Assembly (NCBI GenBank): GCA_016282705.1
Contig: JAEELO010000011.1
Location: 109,728 to 173,727 of the forward strand
DNA length: 64,000 nt
DNA from: Candidatus Gastranaerophilales bacterium
Lineage (GTDB): Bacteria > Cyanobacteriota > Vampirovibrionia > Gastranaerophilales > Gastranaerophilaceae
Direction: 5' to 3'
Part shown: positions 21,501 through 30,474 of the stretch, in pieces
How the letters are laid out: each line of letters opens with the position of its first letter
Position numbering within the stretch: position 1 is the first letter of the stretch
Notes under the pieces: generated by a model
Database searches by the model: none
Told to the model about the DNA's origin: nothing
The model's input: the letters and a program-made list of their open reading frames with translations, nothing else
Made by a program: the position numbers and the translations under genes

Positions 21501-22370
21501 TTAATTTTTTAGCAATAGTTTCTCAAATTCCATAAGAGCATCAATACCGACTAATTGTTCCAATGCCGCACGATTTTCCAAATATTCAAGTTCTAACTTT
21601 GCTTTTGTATCTACCGCAGAACGATAATATGCATCAGCAATTAATAACTGCTCCTGATTTTCATATATTGAAGCATGGTATCTTTCTTCTCTCTGCTTTA
21701 AATTCTTTTCACACATAGATAGCAGATTATAACTAGTCATATAATCATAATAAAGGTCTATAACCTTCTTTTGCATATTATCCACTTTTGTAATAAGAAC
21801 TATCATATCTGCATCTGTAACTTTAGTGTATTTATAGTTTAAATCTTTATCATTAAAAGAAAGTGAATTTAAAAGGTGACCTCCAAACATAGCGGCTGTT
21901 GCACTGAACGGATCCCCCAAGCCTGCACCTGCAATTGATGATACTGTTGATAAAGGTCTTATTATTTTCTTTATAATTGTTTCATCAGGTTTATCAGCAT
22001 CAGGATTTGATAATTTATACAGAGCAAATTTAATCGTTTCACTTCTTAGAGCTGCTCCGGCCCATAAAATTTGTATATGCTCAAGCATTTCTTCTTTTTC
22101 TATTGTAAGAAGTTTTGATATTTCATTAGATAAATCTTTTAAAGAGCTGTCTGCATATGTCGAATTTTTAATATATTCTTTCGCATATAATGCAGTCTTT
22201 TCGCTTTCCTTTTGTGTTAAATCTGTCACTTTATATTCTTTTTCAATACCATATGAAACACCTAGCCTGTATGCGGGGTCTTTTGGATTATTCAAGTCTT
22301 TTACGGTTGTTGCATATGCACATCCGCCAAATATTACTGCTATTATTAATATTAATAATGACTTCTTCAT
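21501..22370 (-). CDS. Exported coiled-coil protein, paralogue of its neighbour
   Basis: The 289-residue protein has a signal peptide ending either as a lipoprotein (Cys17 in FGGC) or at AYA-T. The mature protein is helical, with a Gly/Ala-rich segment (about 145-170) in the middle. C-terminal helices (about 195-285) with AYYRSAVDTKAKLELEYLENRAAL resemble one TolC-type coiled-coil half. It shares the ILW / IKF-x-x-x-KL / YY-x-Y pattern with the gene at 22367 and overlaps it by 4 bp. The family is unknown to me. Confidence 0.75.
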   Translation of the reverse strand: MKKSLLILIIAVIFGGCAYATTVKDLNNPKDPAYRLGVSYGIEKEYKVTDLTQKESEKTALYAKEYIKNSTYADSSLKDLSNEISKLLTIEKEEMLEHIQILWAGAALRSETIKFALYKLSNPDADKPDETIIKKIIRPLSTVSSIAGAGLGDPFSATAAMFGGHLLNSLSFNDKDLNYKYTKVTDADMIVLITKVDNMQKKVIDLYYDYMTSYNLLSMCEKNLKQREERYHASIYENQEQLLIADAYYRSAVDTKAKLELEYLENRAALEQLVGIDALMEFEKLLLKN

Positions 22371-23215
22371 TGTTTATTTAAAACTTCCGTATTTATTAAC
22401 TGATTTTTTAATGCATACTGAGATAAAATTAAATCATCAACAGCTTTTTTTCCTGCAAGTCTTTCAAGAGAAAGATAATATTTTTTTGCTTCCTGCTCCT
22501 GTTTATATTCCTGTAATTGCATATCTTCATACAAAGCGGAAGAAACTATTAATTCCGTAACAGAGTTATTTTTTAGAGCATTTGCATAATTTTTATTATA
22601 AAGAATTATTCTGGAACGGGTATCTTTTAATTTATTTAAAGAGCCTTTGTATTCGTAGTATGAAGATATTATTTTTTCCTGTAAATCTTCTATTGTACCT
22701 GCAAGCTGAATAAGCTCCGTATCTGTAATAGGTGCTTGCTGTCCTTCCGATGCATCTTTATTTAAAAAGTTATTAGCAAGTCTGCCTGCCGAAAAAGATG
22801 CAGACTGTATCATAGCATTTGAGCCTGTGAACATCGGAATAAAACTTGCACCGTATATTAAAGAGGATAACCCTTTTGCCATAAGAGAAGAATGCAGTCT
22901 CCTTTGTGATTCGGGTGTATTTAGTTTATTCATTGTAAATTTTATCAATGTATTATTTTCTATAGTTGCACGCCAAAGAGATTCTATATCTTTAACTTCT
23001 TCTTCTTTCTGCATCCTTATTAAATCTTCAATAGCACTTCTGTCATTTAAAACAAGATTTTTATTTGCTTGAGCAATGTTATTGTTTAACTTCAGTTCAT
23101 CCTTCTTTACAGGCCCGAGTTTTATAACCTCGGCAGCATATGAAAAACTTCCCGAAAAAATTATCATTATTACTATTAAAAATATTAATAATTCTCTATA
23201 TTTAATTCTTACCAT
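22367..23215 (-). CDS. Exported coiled-coil protein, first of a paralogous pair
   Basis: The 282-residue protein has a basic start, a hydrophobic segment and a likely signal peptidase I site at SYA-AEV (about residue 27). The rest is mostly helix. A Ser/Gly-rich hydrophobic stretch (about 115-150) is followed by ELIQLAGTIEDLQEKIISSYYEYK and long C-terminal helices. Layout and spaced residues match the next gene, which indicates an old tandem duplication. It probably acts in the periplasm. Confidence 0.75.
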   Translation of the reverse strand: MVRIKYRELLIFLIVIMIIFSGSFSYAAEVIKLGPVKKDELKLNNNIAQANKNLVLNDRSAIEDLIRMQKEEEVKDIESLWRATIENNTLIKFTMNKLNTPESQRRLHSSLMAKGLSSLIYGASFIPMFTGSNAMIQSASFSAGRLANNFLNKDASEGQQAPITDTELIQLAGTIEDLQEKIISSYYEYKGSLNKLKDTRSRIILYNKNYANALKNNSVTELIVSSALYEDMQLQEYKQEQEAKKYYLSLERLAGKKAVDDLILSQYALKNQLINTEVLNKQ

Positions 23216-23359
23216 ACTACCCTCTGATTAATTTTATATCACATAAAAAATACAGTTTCCAACAATTGAAGTTAATAGTTAAAATATATTAATAAGAATT
23301 GTCAGCTTGATAATAAAATTTAAATATTTTATTATATAAATTAATTTACGGTAGATAAA

Positions 23360-24040
23360 ATGATAAAAACAAAAAATATCCCTTATTTGTATACACAAAT
23401 TTCCAGAGATGAACAAATATTATGGGCGGGAAAACCTAATAAAAAATGCATGGTATTAGAAGCTATATTCAATGTACTGTTACCTTTTGCGTTAATTTGG
23501 GGATTAGTCGATATGTCATTTATAGTCCCTTTAATACCCGGAATTATGCGAGGTGAAGATACTTCTATGCTTGGATTTTATATAATGTTTTTTTCAATTC
23601 ATTTACTGCCTGTTTGGATATATTTGTATGGAGTTCTTTCTGTAGGATTGAATTATAAAAATACGGAATACATAATTACGAACAAAGCCATTTATGAATC
23701 AAGCGGAGTATTAAAAAGAAAAGTCCGAGTAAAAAGATTCCAGCAAATATCTGATATTAGTATTCACAGAGGATTGATTGATAAACGACTTAATCTTGGT
23801 GATGTTGAATGTACAGACCCAAATGATTTTTATTATACTAAAAGCGGCAAAAAATATAACAAAATAGTAATTCAAGATATTCCTGACTATAATATAGTAT
23901 TCAACATTCTTATAGAAAATAATGCAAACAGCAAAAATAATGAATTTTATAATGCACAGAAAAACTTAATGCAAAATAATACGGATTACGATAGTTATGA
24001 CAATTATAATGATAATTATCCGTATAATGATGAACAATGA
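23360..24040 (+). CDS. PH-domain (bPH2/DUF304) membrane protein
   Basis: The 226-residue protein has an N-terminal DEQILWAGKPN segment, two membrane regions (about 33-52 and 72-98), and a bacterial PH domain (about 100-190). That domain contains NTEYIITNKAIYESSGVLKR, then RFQQISDISIHRG and LGDVECTD. The C-terminal 35 residues are Asn/Asp/Tyr-rich and probably disordered. Such proteins occur in bacterial envelopes; the role here is unknown. Its stop is 1 bp from that of trmFO. Confidence 0.86.
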   Translation: MIKTKNIPYLYTQISRDEQILWAGKPNKKCMVLEAIFNVLLPFALIWGLVDMSFIVPLIPGIMRGEDTSMLGFYIMFFSIHLLPVWIYLYGVLSVGLNYKNTEYIITNKAIYESSGVLKRKVRVKRFQQISDISIHRGLIDKRLNLGDVECTDPNDFYYTKSGKKYNKIVIQDIPDYNIVFNILIENNANSKNNEFYNAQKNLMQNNTDYDSYDNYNDNYPYNDEQ

Positions 24041-24041
24041 T

Positions 24042-25358
24042 TTATAATTTTTTTGCCATTTCTTTCATTGTTTCAAGAGCTCTATTTGCAAGTAATTCAT
24101 TTTTTAATTTTTTATTTTTCTTTGTCTTTTTATCCATTTCCATTTCGGAAAGAATTCCCCAGTTTGAGTTAATAGGTTGAAAAGATGTATGTCCTTCAAA
24201 ACTTATGTAATGTGTTAATGCGCCCAGAACGGTTTCAGAGGGTATTTCTATTAGGTTTTCACCTTTCATATATTTTGCCATATTTATACCTGCCAATAGT
24301 CCTGATGCTATAGATTCCGTATATCCTTCAGTTCCGGTTATTTGTCCTGCGAAAAATATATTTGGATTTTTTCTTAATTGCAATGTCGGAGCTAGTACTT
24401 TCGGACTGTTTATAAATGTGTTTCTATGCATAACTCCGTATCTGACTATATTAACATTCTCTAAGCCCGGAATTGATTGAAGAAGCTCTTTCTGGCTTCC
24501 CCATTTTAAATTGGTTTGAAATCCGACCAGATTATATAAACTTGCCGATTTATTATCTTGTCTGAGTTGAACAACAGCATAATTCTCTTTTCCGGTTCTT
24601 TCATCAACCAGTCCTACGGGTTTTAACGGACCAAATCTTAATGTATCTACACCTCTTGATGCCAGTATTTCAATCGGCAAACAAGATTCAAAAAATTTCG
24701 CATCTTTCTCAAAAGATTTTAATTCTATTTTAGGTGCATTAATAAGAATATTATAAAACTTTTCATATTCTTCTTTATTCATAGGACAATTTATATAATC
24801 CGCATCTCCTTTGTTATAACGATTCATATAAAAAGCCTTATTAAAATCTATGGAGTCTTTTTCTACGATTGGTGCTATGGCATCAAAAAAATGCAAGTAA
24901 TCTTCTCCGATTAATTTTAATATATTATCCGAAAGTGTTTTAGATGTTAACGGACCTGAAGCTATAATAGTAGGTATTTCAGGATTAATCTGTGTTACTT
25001 CTTCTCGTATTACGTTTATATATGGATTTTCTTCAATTTTTTTCGTAACGGTTTGAGAGAAAAGTTCTCTGTCTATAGCCAGCGCCCCGCCTGCCGGAAC
25101 TTGAGATTGTAATACGATAGAAATAAGTTCTCCACCCAGTATTTCCATTTCATGTTTTAATAAGCCTGAAGCATTAGATATATCATAAGAACCCAGGCTG
25201 TTAGAGCATACAAATTCCGCAAATTTATCGGTTTTATGTGCGCCTGTTTGAACATTAGGACGCATTTCATATAAATCAACTTTTATTTCTCTTTTTGCAA
25301 GCTGCAGTGCCGCTTCGCTTCCTGCCAGTCCTGCACCTATGATTAGTGCTTTTTCCAT
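24042..25358 (-). CDS. trmFO: Methylenetetrahydrofolate-tRNA-(uracil-54) methyltransferase
   Basis: Flavoprotein that makes ribothymidine at tRNA position 54 using methylene-THF. The 438-residue length is standard. It begins with the FAD-binding ALIIGAGLAGSEAALQLAK motif. FAEFVCSNSLGS carries a conserved Cys, and FAGQITGTEGYTESIASGL and the C-terminal SFQPINSNWGI are typical. RBS GAGGA. Confidence 0.96.
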   Translation of the reverse strand: MEKALIIGAGLAGSEAALQLAKREIKVDLYEMRPNVQTGAHKTDKFAEFVCSNSLGSYDISNASGLLKHEMEILGGELISIVLQSQVPAGGALAIDRELFSQTVTKKIEENPYINVIREEVTQINPEIPTIIASGPLTSKTLSDNILKLIGEDYLHFFDAIAPIVEKDSIDFNKAFYMNRYNKGDADYINCPMNKEEYEKFYNILINAPKIELKSFEKDAKFFESCLPIEILASRGVDTLRFGPLKPVGLVDERTGKENYAVVQLRQDNKSASLYNLVGFQTNLKWGSQKELLQSIPGLENVNIVRYGVMHRNTFINSPKVLAPTLQLRKNPNIFFAGQITGTEGYTESIASGLLAGINMAKYMKGENLIEIPSETVLGALTHYISFEGHTSFQPINSNWGILSEMEMDKKTKKNKKLKNELLANRALETMKEMAKKL

Positions 25359-25414
25359 TTTATCCTCTTGTTTTTATTATTACATAAATATACAAGCTAT
25401 ATTCTTTTTTATGG

Positions 25415-25422
25415 TGTAAAAT
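25415..25422 (+). promoter_or_regulatory. TG-TAAAAT box giving a probable leaderless mRNA
   Basis: TAAAAT (25417-25422) preceded by TG lies 7 bp before the ATG at 25430, and no ribosome site separates them. [10 protein letters not shown] at the usual distance would begin at, or one base before, the A of the start codon. Confidence 0.4.
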
Positions 25423-25429
25423 ATAAATT

Positions 25430-26494
25430 ATGGATAGTATTAAAATATTTATTTTTGACGAAGAAGAATTAACAAAAACTCTTATTGAGAGTTATCTTTG
25501 TGATGTTCTTTTCCCTTATACAACAGAAAAATACAATGAATTTGATGAGGGTTTAATAAATAGTTCGGATGAAAATAAAATAATCATCGTAAATATTAAC
25601 CGATTAAATGATGATTTATTAAATAAAATTTCTGAAAATTCTAAAAATCCTAAGAATAAATTTTTAATTATTTCATATGATACATTAACGGATTTACGCG
25701 TTAAAGCTATAAGAGCAGGTGCTGTAGATTTTTTGCTTAAACCGTTAATCAAATCCGATTTTTTATATTCCTTGCAGCACATTTATAAAAATATTATTTC
25801 TGATAAAACAAAAGAAAAAGGAACTCTATCCTTGTTTATGTCTAATATACCTGATAAGGATAATTCCGTATTTATGTATAATCTTGCAAAAGAGGCGGTA
25901 AATATACAAAAAGGGAATGTCCTTATTATAGATTTTCCTCTTTGTGAAACAAATATTGCCGATTTAATGAAAGTTCCGCTTAATCTTACGGAAATTAATA
26001 ACTTTTCAAATAATATTAAACAAGATATAGACTCTTCTTTATATATTTTAAATTGCAAAATGGAGAATATCACAAAAACTTCTCTTAATTGCTTATACAA
26101 AGAAGTACAAAATAATTATAAAAACATTTTTGTTAATATTCCTGAGAATATGCCGGATGATATTAAAAAATTATTTTTGGAAGATTGCAATAATTTTTAT
26201 TACGTTATATCACAAAGCACCGGTTCTGTTGAAAAAACAAAAAATGATATAAAGAATCTTCTAAACAAAAAGAGTCCCAATTTTATTATTATTGATAATA
26301 ATAAAAAGAATAATTTTAAAGTCGAAAGATTTAAAACTTGTTTGGACGCAGAAATTTTCCATACAATTTCTGCTAACTATACCGCTTTTGAAAAAGTTCT
26401 TATGTATAAAAAGACATATAATGAACTTAACAAAGACTATGAAATCGCAAAAGAATATGTTAACCTTGCTAATAAAGTAATAAACAGGAAATAA
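25430..26494 (+). CDS. TadZ/CpaE-like protein with degenerate receiver and MinD-like domains
   Basis: Of the 354 residues, 1-120 form a receiver-like fold: acidic D10/E11, S82 and K104 (LLKP) are kept, but the phosphoacceptor position is Asn55. Residues 125-330 follow a MinD/CpaE pattern with NVLIIDFPLCETNIADLM. The Walker A region is replaced by MSNIPDKDNSVF, without Gly-Lys-Thr. TadZ/CpaE proteins localise Flp/Tad pili, and some lack ATPase residues. No other pilus genes are nearby. The next gene looks like a dead TadA-type ATPase. Confidence 0.6.
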   Translation: MDSIKIFIFDEEELTKTLIESYLCDVLFPYTTEKYNEFDEGLINSSDENKIIIVNINRLNDDLLNKISENSKNPKNKFLIISYDTLTDLRVKAIRAGAVDFLLKPLIKSDFLYSLQHIYKNIISDKTKEKGTLSLFMSNIPDKDNSVFMYNLAKEAVNIQKGNVLIIDFPLCETNIADLMKVPLNLTEINNFSNNIKQDIDSSLYILNCKMENITKTSLNCLYKEVQNNYKNIFVNIPENMPDDIKKLFLEDCNNFYYVISQSTGSVEKTKNDIKNLLNKKSPNFIIIDNNKKNNFKVERFKTCLDAEIFHTISANYTAFEKVLMYKKTYNELNKDYEIAKEYVNLANKVINRK

Positions 26495-26496
26495 AA

Positions 26497-27333
26497 ATGA
26501 ACTTAAAAGACCGATTAATAATTGCAAAACAAAATAATATAACCTCAGAAAATAAAGAAAATCTATTGGATATTTCAGATATTTTTGTAAATGCTGATGA
26601 AACTTCGGATATACTACGTTCTATATTTTCAGATAATAAAAATGTCATTTTTATGTCTGACAGAAGTATAGGTAATGATGTTTACATCAATTTTATACAG
26701 CTTCTTATAAAAGAAAAACAAGTTCATCTTTTAGAGACCTGTGAAGAAAATCTTTTGAGTTCGTCAAAAATAAATGTTATAAGAAATCAAGCATTAAAAG
26801 ATTGTGTAAAATTATATGAGGCTTCAATTGCAGGATATTACTCAATAGCCGCAATATTAAAACTAAATAATAACAACAATGTTATTGATAAAATTAAATC
26901 CGTTATTGCATTAAATCATCCTAATTTAACAGAGAATAATATTAATTTATTAATTAAAGAATCACAATATACTTATGTTTGGGCAGAAAAGTATAACGGT
27001 AAACTTATAATTTCTTGTATATTTGAAACAAATGACGGAAATACAATACAGGTTAGATATTCATATTTTAATAATGATTTTCAAAATAATAAAACAGAAG
27101 AAGAAAAGAAAGAAAAAACAAAATCAATTGACGAAGAATTATTAAATTATTCTTCTGCTAAAATTATTCAAGAAAAAAATAAACAGGAAGAGAATATTCA
27201 GCAACACGAAGAGAACCCTATACCTCAAACAAATACTGAAAAAAATGTTGAAAATGAAAAAATATCCAATAAAGTTAATAAGTATAAACTTCTCCGAGAA
27301 AAAGTTTTAGCAAAACGAAATAAACAATTTTAA
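26497..27333 (+). CDS. Putative inactive TadA/CpaF-type secretion ATPase homologue
   Basis: I infer this from motif order only. Residues 46-75 (NVIFMSDRSIGND) lie where the Walker A strand is expected. VHLLETCEEN (77-86) corresponds to the Asp-box strand VxIEDxxEL. AGYYSIAAILKLNNNN (112-127) corresponds to TGHxGSLxTIHANN. YTYVWAEKYNGKLIISCIFE (158-177) corresponds to the closing beta strands. All nucleotide-binding residues are lost. The C-terminal 90 residues are charged, Asn/Glu/Lys-rich coil. It begins 2 bp after the TadZ-like gene. Confidence 0.5.
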   Translation: MNLKDRLIIAKQNNITSENKENLLDISDIFVNADETSDILRSIFSDNKNVIFMSDRSIGNDVYINFIQLLIKEKQVHLLETCEENLLSSSKINVIRNQALKDCVKLYEASIAGYYSIAAILKLNNNNNVIDKIKSVIALNHPNLTENNINLLIKESQYTYVWAEKYNGKLIISCIFETNDGNTIQVRYSYFNNDFQNNKTEEEKKEKTKSIDEELLNYSSAKIIQEKNKQEENIQQHEENPIPQTNTEKNVENEKISNKVNKYKLLREKVLAKRNKQF

Positions 27334-27419
27334 TAAATATTTACATAAAATTTGATTTTCTAAAGTTATTTTTCTGAATGTCGATACAAAAGAGGTAGTA
27401 CTATTTTGGAGAAAAACTT

Positions 27420-29003
27420 ATGCCTGAAAAATTACATGGTATCAATTACAAAGCAATTGATATTACAAAGCTCAAACCTGCAGGTTCGGAAGATATACAA
27501 TCACCTGTTGGGGAAATGAATCTAAACGACGGCTTATCAGAAAACGAAATAAAATTTATAGATAAAAATAAAGACGGTTCAATAACAGAAAAAGAATTTA
27601 AAGAGACATATGGCGGCGAAGGAGATGCATATAAAAAGTCTTGGAATGCTCTACAAAAAGCATATAAATTAAAAGTAAAAGAAGAAAAAGAAAACGGGAA
27701 AACCGTTAAATCTAAATATGATAAAAACGGTAACATGACGGGATATACCATATATCAAACCAATAAGGAAGACGGTACTGTCACTGCCAAAACATATACA
27801 ATGAAAGACGGTAAAGCAGTATTAAAAAATACAAAGACAACAGCTGCTGACGGTACGGTTACAACGGTTACCAATAAAGAAAAAATCACAACAAAAACTG
27901 CTCATGGTACAAAGGCTTCAAAAAATAAAAACGGGAAAATCACGTCGGTAAAAAGTGAAGACAATGACAAAGTAACTTTCAACTACGACAAAGACGGAAA
28001 GATAAAAAGCGCAAAAGTTACAATTGACGGAAAAAAATATTCAGGCAAAAAGATTTCTTATTCAAAAGATAAAAAAACAACCTATATAAAAGATAAGAAC
28101 GGTAAACTTGTTGCCAAAATGCACACTAATACAGACGGCTATACATTTATCACAGCATATAAAGACGGGAAAAGGAACAAAGTATATAAAGTTGACAGTT
28201 CAGGGAAACCCGTAACAGAAAAAAGCTATAATTCAAAAGGACAACTTGAAAAAACAAAACATTGTGTATCCGGTATTGAGCGCACATTTAAATATGATAA
28301 AGAAGGTAAATTAGAGTCTTCCGTCGATACTGATGCAAATGGTAAAAAATTAAGCGAACAAACCTACATTAAGGATAGTGCGTCTGCGTATTACGCAGGT
28401 AAAAAAGGCCCATTGTATGCAACAAGAACATATTATGATGAAAACGGAAATCCGAAAAGATATCAAGAATTCTCCTATAAATCAAACAGTAAAAAAACTG
28501 ATGTAACTAAAACCATTACAAGTTACACATATGAAAACGGGAAAAAAGTTCTTTCAAAGACTGTTGAACTTTCACAAGATAAATATGGAAACACCCAAAA
28601 ATCTAAAATAACCCATGCGGATGGATCTGTATCAACTAAAACATACACATATGATTCCAAGCTGGACAGACATTTAGGTAGAAAACACTATAAAACAGTT
28701 ACGGAAGATGCCGGCAACAAAAAAATTACAAGAGATTATAAAAACGGAGCTATTTCGCATAAAAAAGTTGTTACTATGAATAACGGTCAATCAGTTACTA
28801 CAGAATATGATTATACGTATTATCCGGATTCAAACAATACAATAAAAACTAAAACAAAAACGACTTCAAGCGGCAAAAAAATAGAATATGCATACAATCT
28901 GGATGGTTCTTATACAAAAACATATACGGATTCTAAAGGTAATAAAATTACGAAACACTACGATAAGGACGGAAATCTAATAAAACCAAAAGATAATGAA
29001 TAA
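27420..29003 (+). CDS. EF-hand and YD-like repeat protein
   Basis: The 527-residue protein has one canonical calcium-binding EF-hand loop at residues 48-59 (D-x-N-x-D-G-S-I-x-x-x-E). About 20 short Lys/Thr/Tyr-rich beta repeats of the type Y-D-x-x-G-x-x then run to the C-terminus. These resemble YD/RHS-like or YwqK-like repeats. There is no signal peptide or membrane helix, so if it is extracellular it uses another export route. RBS TTGGAG. Its own terminator follows. Probable surface or secreted structural protein; function unknown. Confidence 0.75.
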   Translation: MPEKLHGINYKAIDITKLKPAGSEDIQSPVGEMNLNDGLSENEIKFIDKNKDGSITEKEFKETYGGEGDAYKKSWNALQKAYKLKVKEEKENGKTVKSKYDKNGNMTGYTIYQTNKEDGTVTAKTYTMKDGKAVLKNTKTTAADGTVTTVTNKEKITTKTAHGTKASKNKNGKITSVKSEDNDKVTFNYDKDGKIKSAKVTIDGKKYSGKKISYSKDKKTTYIKDKNGKLVAKMHTNTDGYTFITAYKDGKRNKVYKVDSSGKPVTEKSYNSKGQLEKTKHCVSGIERTFKYDKEGKLESSVDTDANGKKLSEQTYIKDSASAYYAGKKGPLYATRTYYDENGNPKRYQEFSYKSNSKKTDVTKTITSYTYENGKKVLSKTVELSQDKYGNTQKSKITHADGSVSTKTYTYDSKLDRHLGRKHYKTVTEDAGNKKITRDYKNGAISHKKVVTMNNGQSVTTEYDYTYYPDSNNTIKTKTKTTSSGKKIEYAYNLDGSYTKTYTDSKGNKITKHYDKDGNLIKPKDNE

Positions 29004-29005
29004 AG

Positions 29006-29040
29006 AAGAAGCCTGTACTATTTGTACAGGCTTCTTTTTA
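29006..29040. terminator. Terminator after the EF-hand repeat gene
   Basis: A 13-bp perfect stem (29006-29018 with 29024-29036) and 5-nt loop are followed by TTTT on the plus strand. The minus-strand flank is also T-rich, so it may also terminate the nuoN-like gene converging from the right. Confidence 0.88.
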
Positions 29041-30474
29041 TATGTAATAAGATATTATTTGCGATAATTTTATGAGTCTTTCCGGCATTACAAAAATACA
29101 AAGTAAAACTATTGTACATATATATAGCGTTATTTTAGGAATTATAAACATTTTAGTTACGCTTACAATATCATTTTGTTGTTTAAAAAAGTTTCTGATT
29201 ATTCGAAAACCTGTAAAAAGAAACATTATCATAATTATAATTAAAACAGCAAGCGCAGCTAAATATATTATATTTAATCTTGATAATGCAATAAATTCAT
29301 ATAATCTTGCGATAAAACCCCCTGTAGGCGGAAATCCCACCATCGCAACAATACATAGCAGAAACGCAGTTGTAAAATATGGTCTTTTCTTAAATAACCC
29401 CGTATAGGAATTAATATTATCCGATTGAAATCTTGTACGAAGAATAATTGAGGCGCTCCACATTCCTGCAACGGTAAATATGTAAACAAAAATTCCGAAG
29501 ATAACAGTTGATAATGAATAAACATCAATACTGCATATTGCGGTCATAAATAATACACAATTAATGATTGTCATAATTGCATATATTCTTTTTATATTTG
29601 TTTCGTTTATCGATTTTATTATAGTAACTGCAGCCGTTATGAGTATTGACAATATTGTAATTATTTGAAGTATCGGATTCTCGGCAAATACGAATACGAA
29701 TAGTCTTGAAATAAATGCAATATATGCAATAACAGGAATTAATGAAATGTACAAACAAATTCCTGATGATGTATTTTCAAATATATTTATTAAATTGTTA
29801 TATGCAGGTATAAGTCCTAAAATCACCAAAAAAGAAAATATAAGAAGTGTACAGCTTATTGTATATGTTAAATTTGAAGAAAAAACAGAAATAATTTTAT
29901 TAATTTCAATGATATATGTATTCCCAGTTAATTTATATAAAAGAATACAGCCTGTTAGCATCAAAATATTTGATATAATAAAAGATGCCATATATATCAA
30001 TGATGAATGTTTACTTTGAACATTTCCCCTGAATGCCAGTAATTTATATACTGAAAAATTTATAAGTACAGCAGAAATGTATCCTGATATTAAATCTGCG
30101 GAAGAAATAAGCAGAAATGAAGACAAAATACCAAACAAAAAATAACTAAAGAACTTAAAAGAATGCTCTTTCTTCTCTCTTATCAAATTATGAGAAGCGG
30201 CAATTGTTAATATTGCAGCTACTAATATAAATCCCTTGAATGTTGTTGTATAGATATTTGATACAAATAAACCGTTAAAATCATATGATTGTGTGCTGAC
30301 TTTTGCAAAAATAATGAAAATACCGGCTGTTATAAGTGCCAGTGTTGAAGTTATTTTAGCAATTTTGTATCCGTTTTGTTTAATAAAAAACGATAATATT
30401 AAAGAAATAACAATAAATAAAAATATAATTATTTCAGGTTTAAAATTATTAAATATAGAAATTAAAGTATTCAT
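29038..30474 (-). CDS. NuoN-like (complex I subunit N family) membrane protein, divergent
   Basis: This 478-residue protein has about 14 membrane helices and clear NuoN relationships: the segment with LLYKLTGNT after helix 5, LIPVIAYIAFISRL, and VGFPPTGGFIARLYEF late in the chain. Residues used for proton transfer in NuoN appear lost. The helix-5 Glu region reads AVLINF (about 135-140), the Lys in PKxA is Val248, and the usual GFxGKFY Lys is Arg. It is third of three overlapping genes in nuoL-M-N order, and no other complex I gene is in the window. The function may differ from proton pumping. Confidence 0.75.
   Translation of the reverse strand: MNTLISIFNNFKPEIIIFLFIVISLILSFFIKQNGYKIAKITSTLALITAGIFIIFAKVSTQSYDFNGLFVSNIYTTTFKGFILVAAILTIAASHNLIREKKEHSFKFFSYFLFGILSSFLLISSADLISGYISAVLINFSVYKLLAFRGNVQSKHSSLIYMASFIISNILMLTGCILLYKLTGNTYIIEINKIISVFSSNLTYTISCTLLIFSFLVILGLIPAYNNLINIFENTSSGICLYISLIPVIAYIAFISRLFVFVFAENPILQIITILSILITAAVTIIKSINETNIKRIYAIMTIINCVLFMTAICSIDVYSLSTVIFGIFVYIFTVAGMWSASIILRTRFQSDNINSYTGLFKKRPYFTTAFLLCIVAMVGFPPTGGFIARLYEFIALSRLNIIYLAALAVLIIIMIMFLFTGFRIIRNFFKQQNDIVSVTKMFIIPKITLYICTIVLLCIFVMPERLIKLSQIISYYI

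Noticed and set aside
23313..23334. AATAAAAT/ATTTTATT inverted repeat before the PH-domain gene
   Set aside because: It contains only A and T, in a very AT-rich gap; expected by chance.
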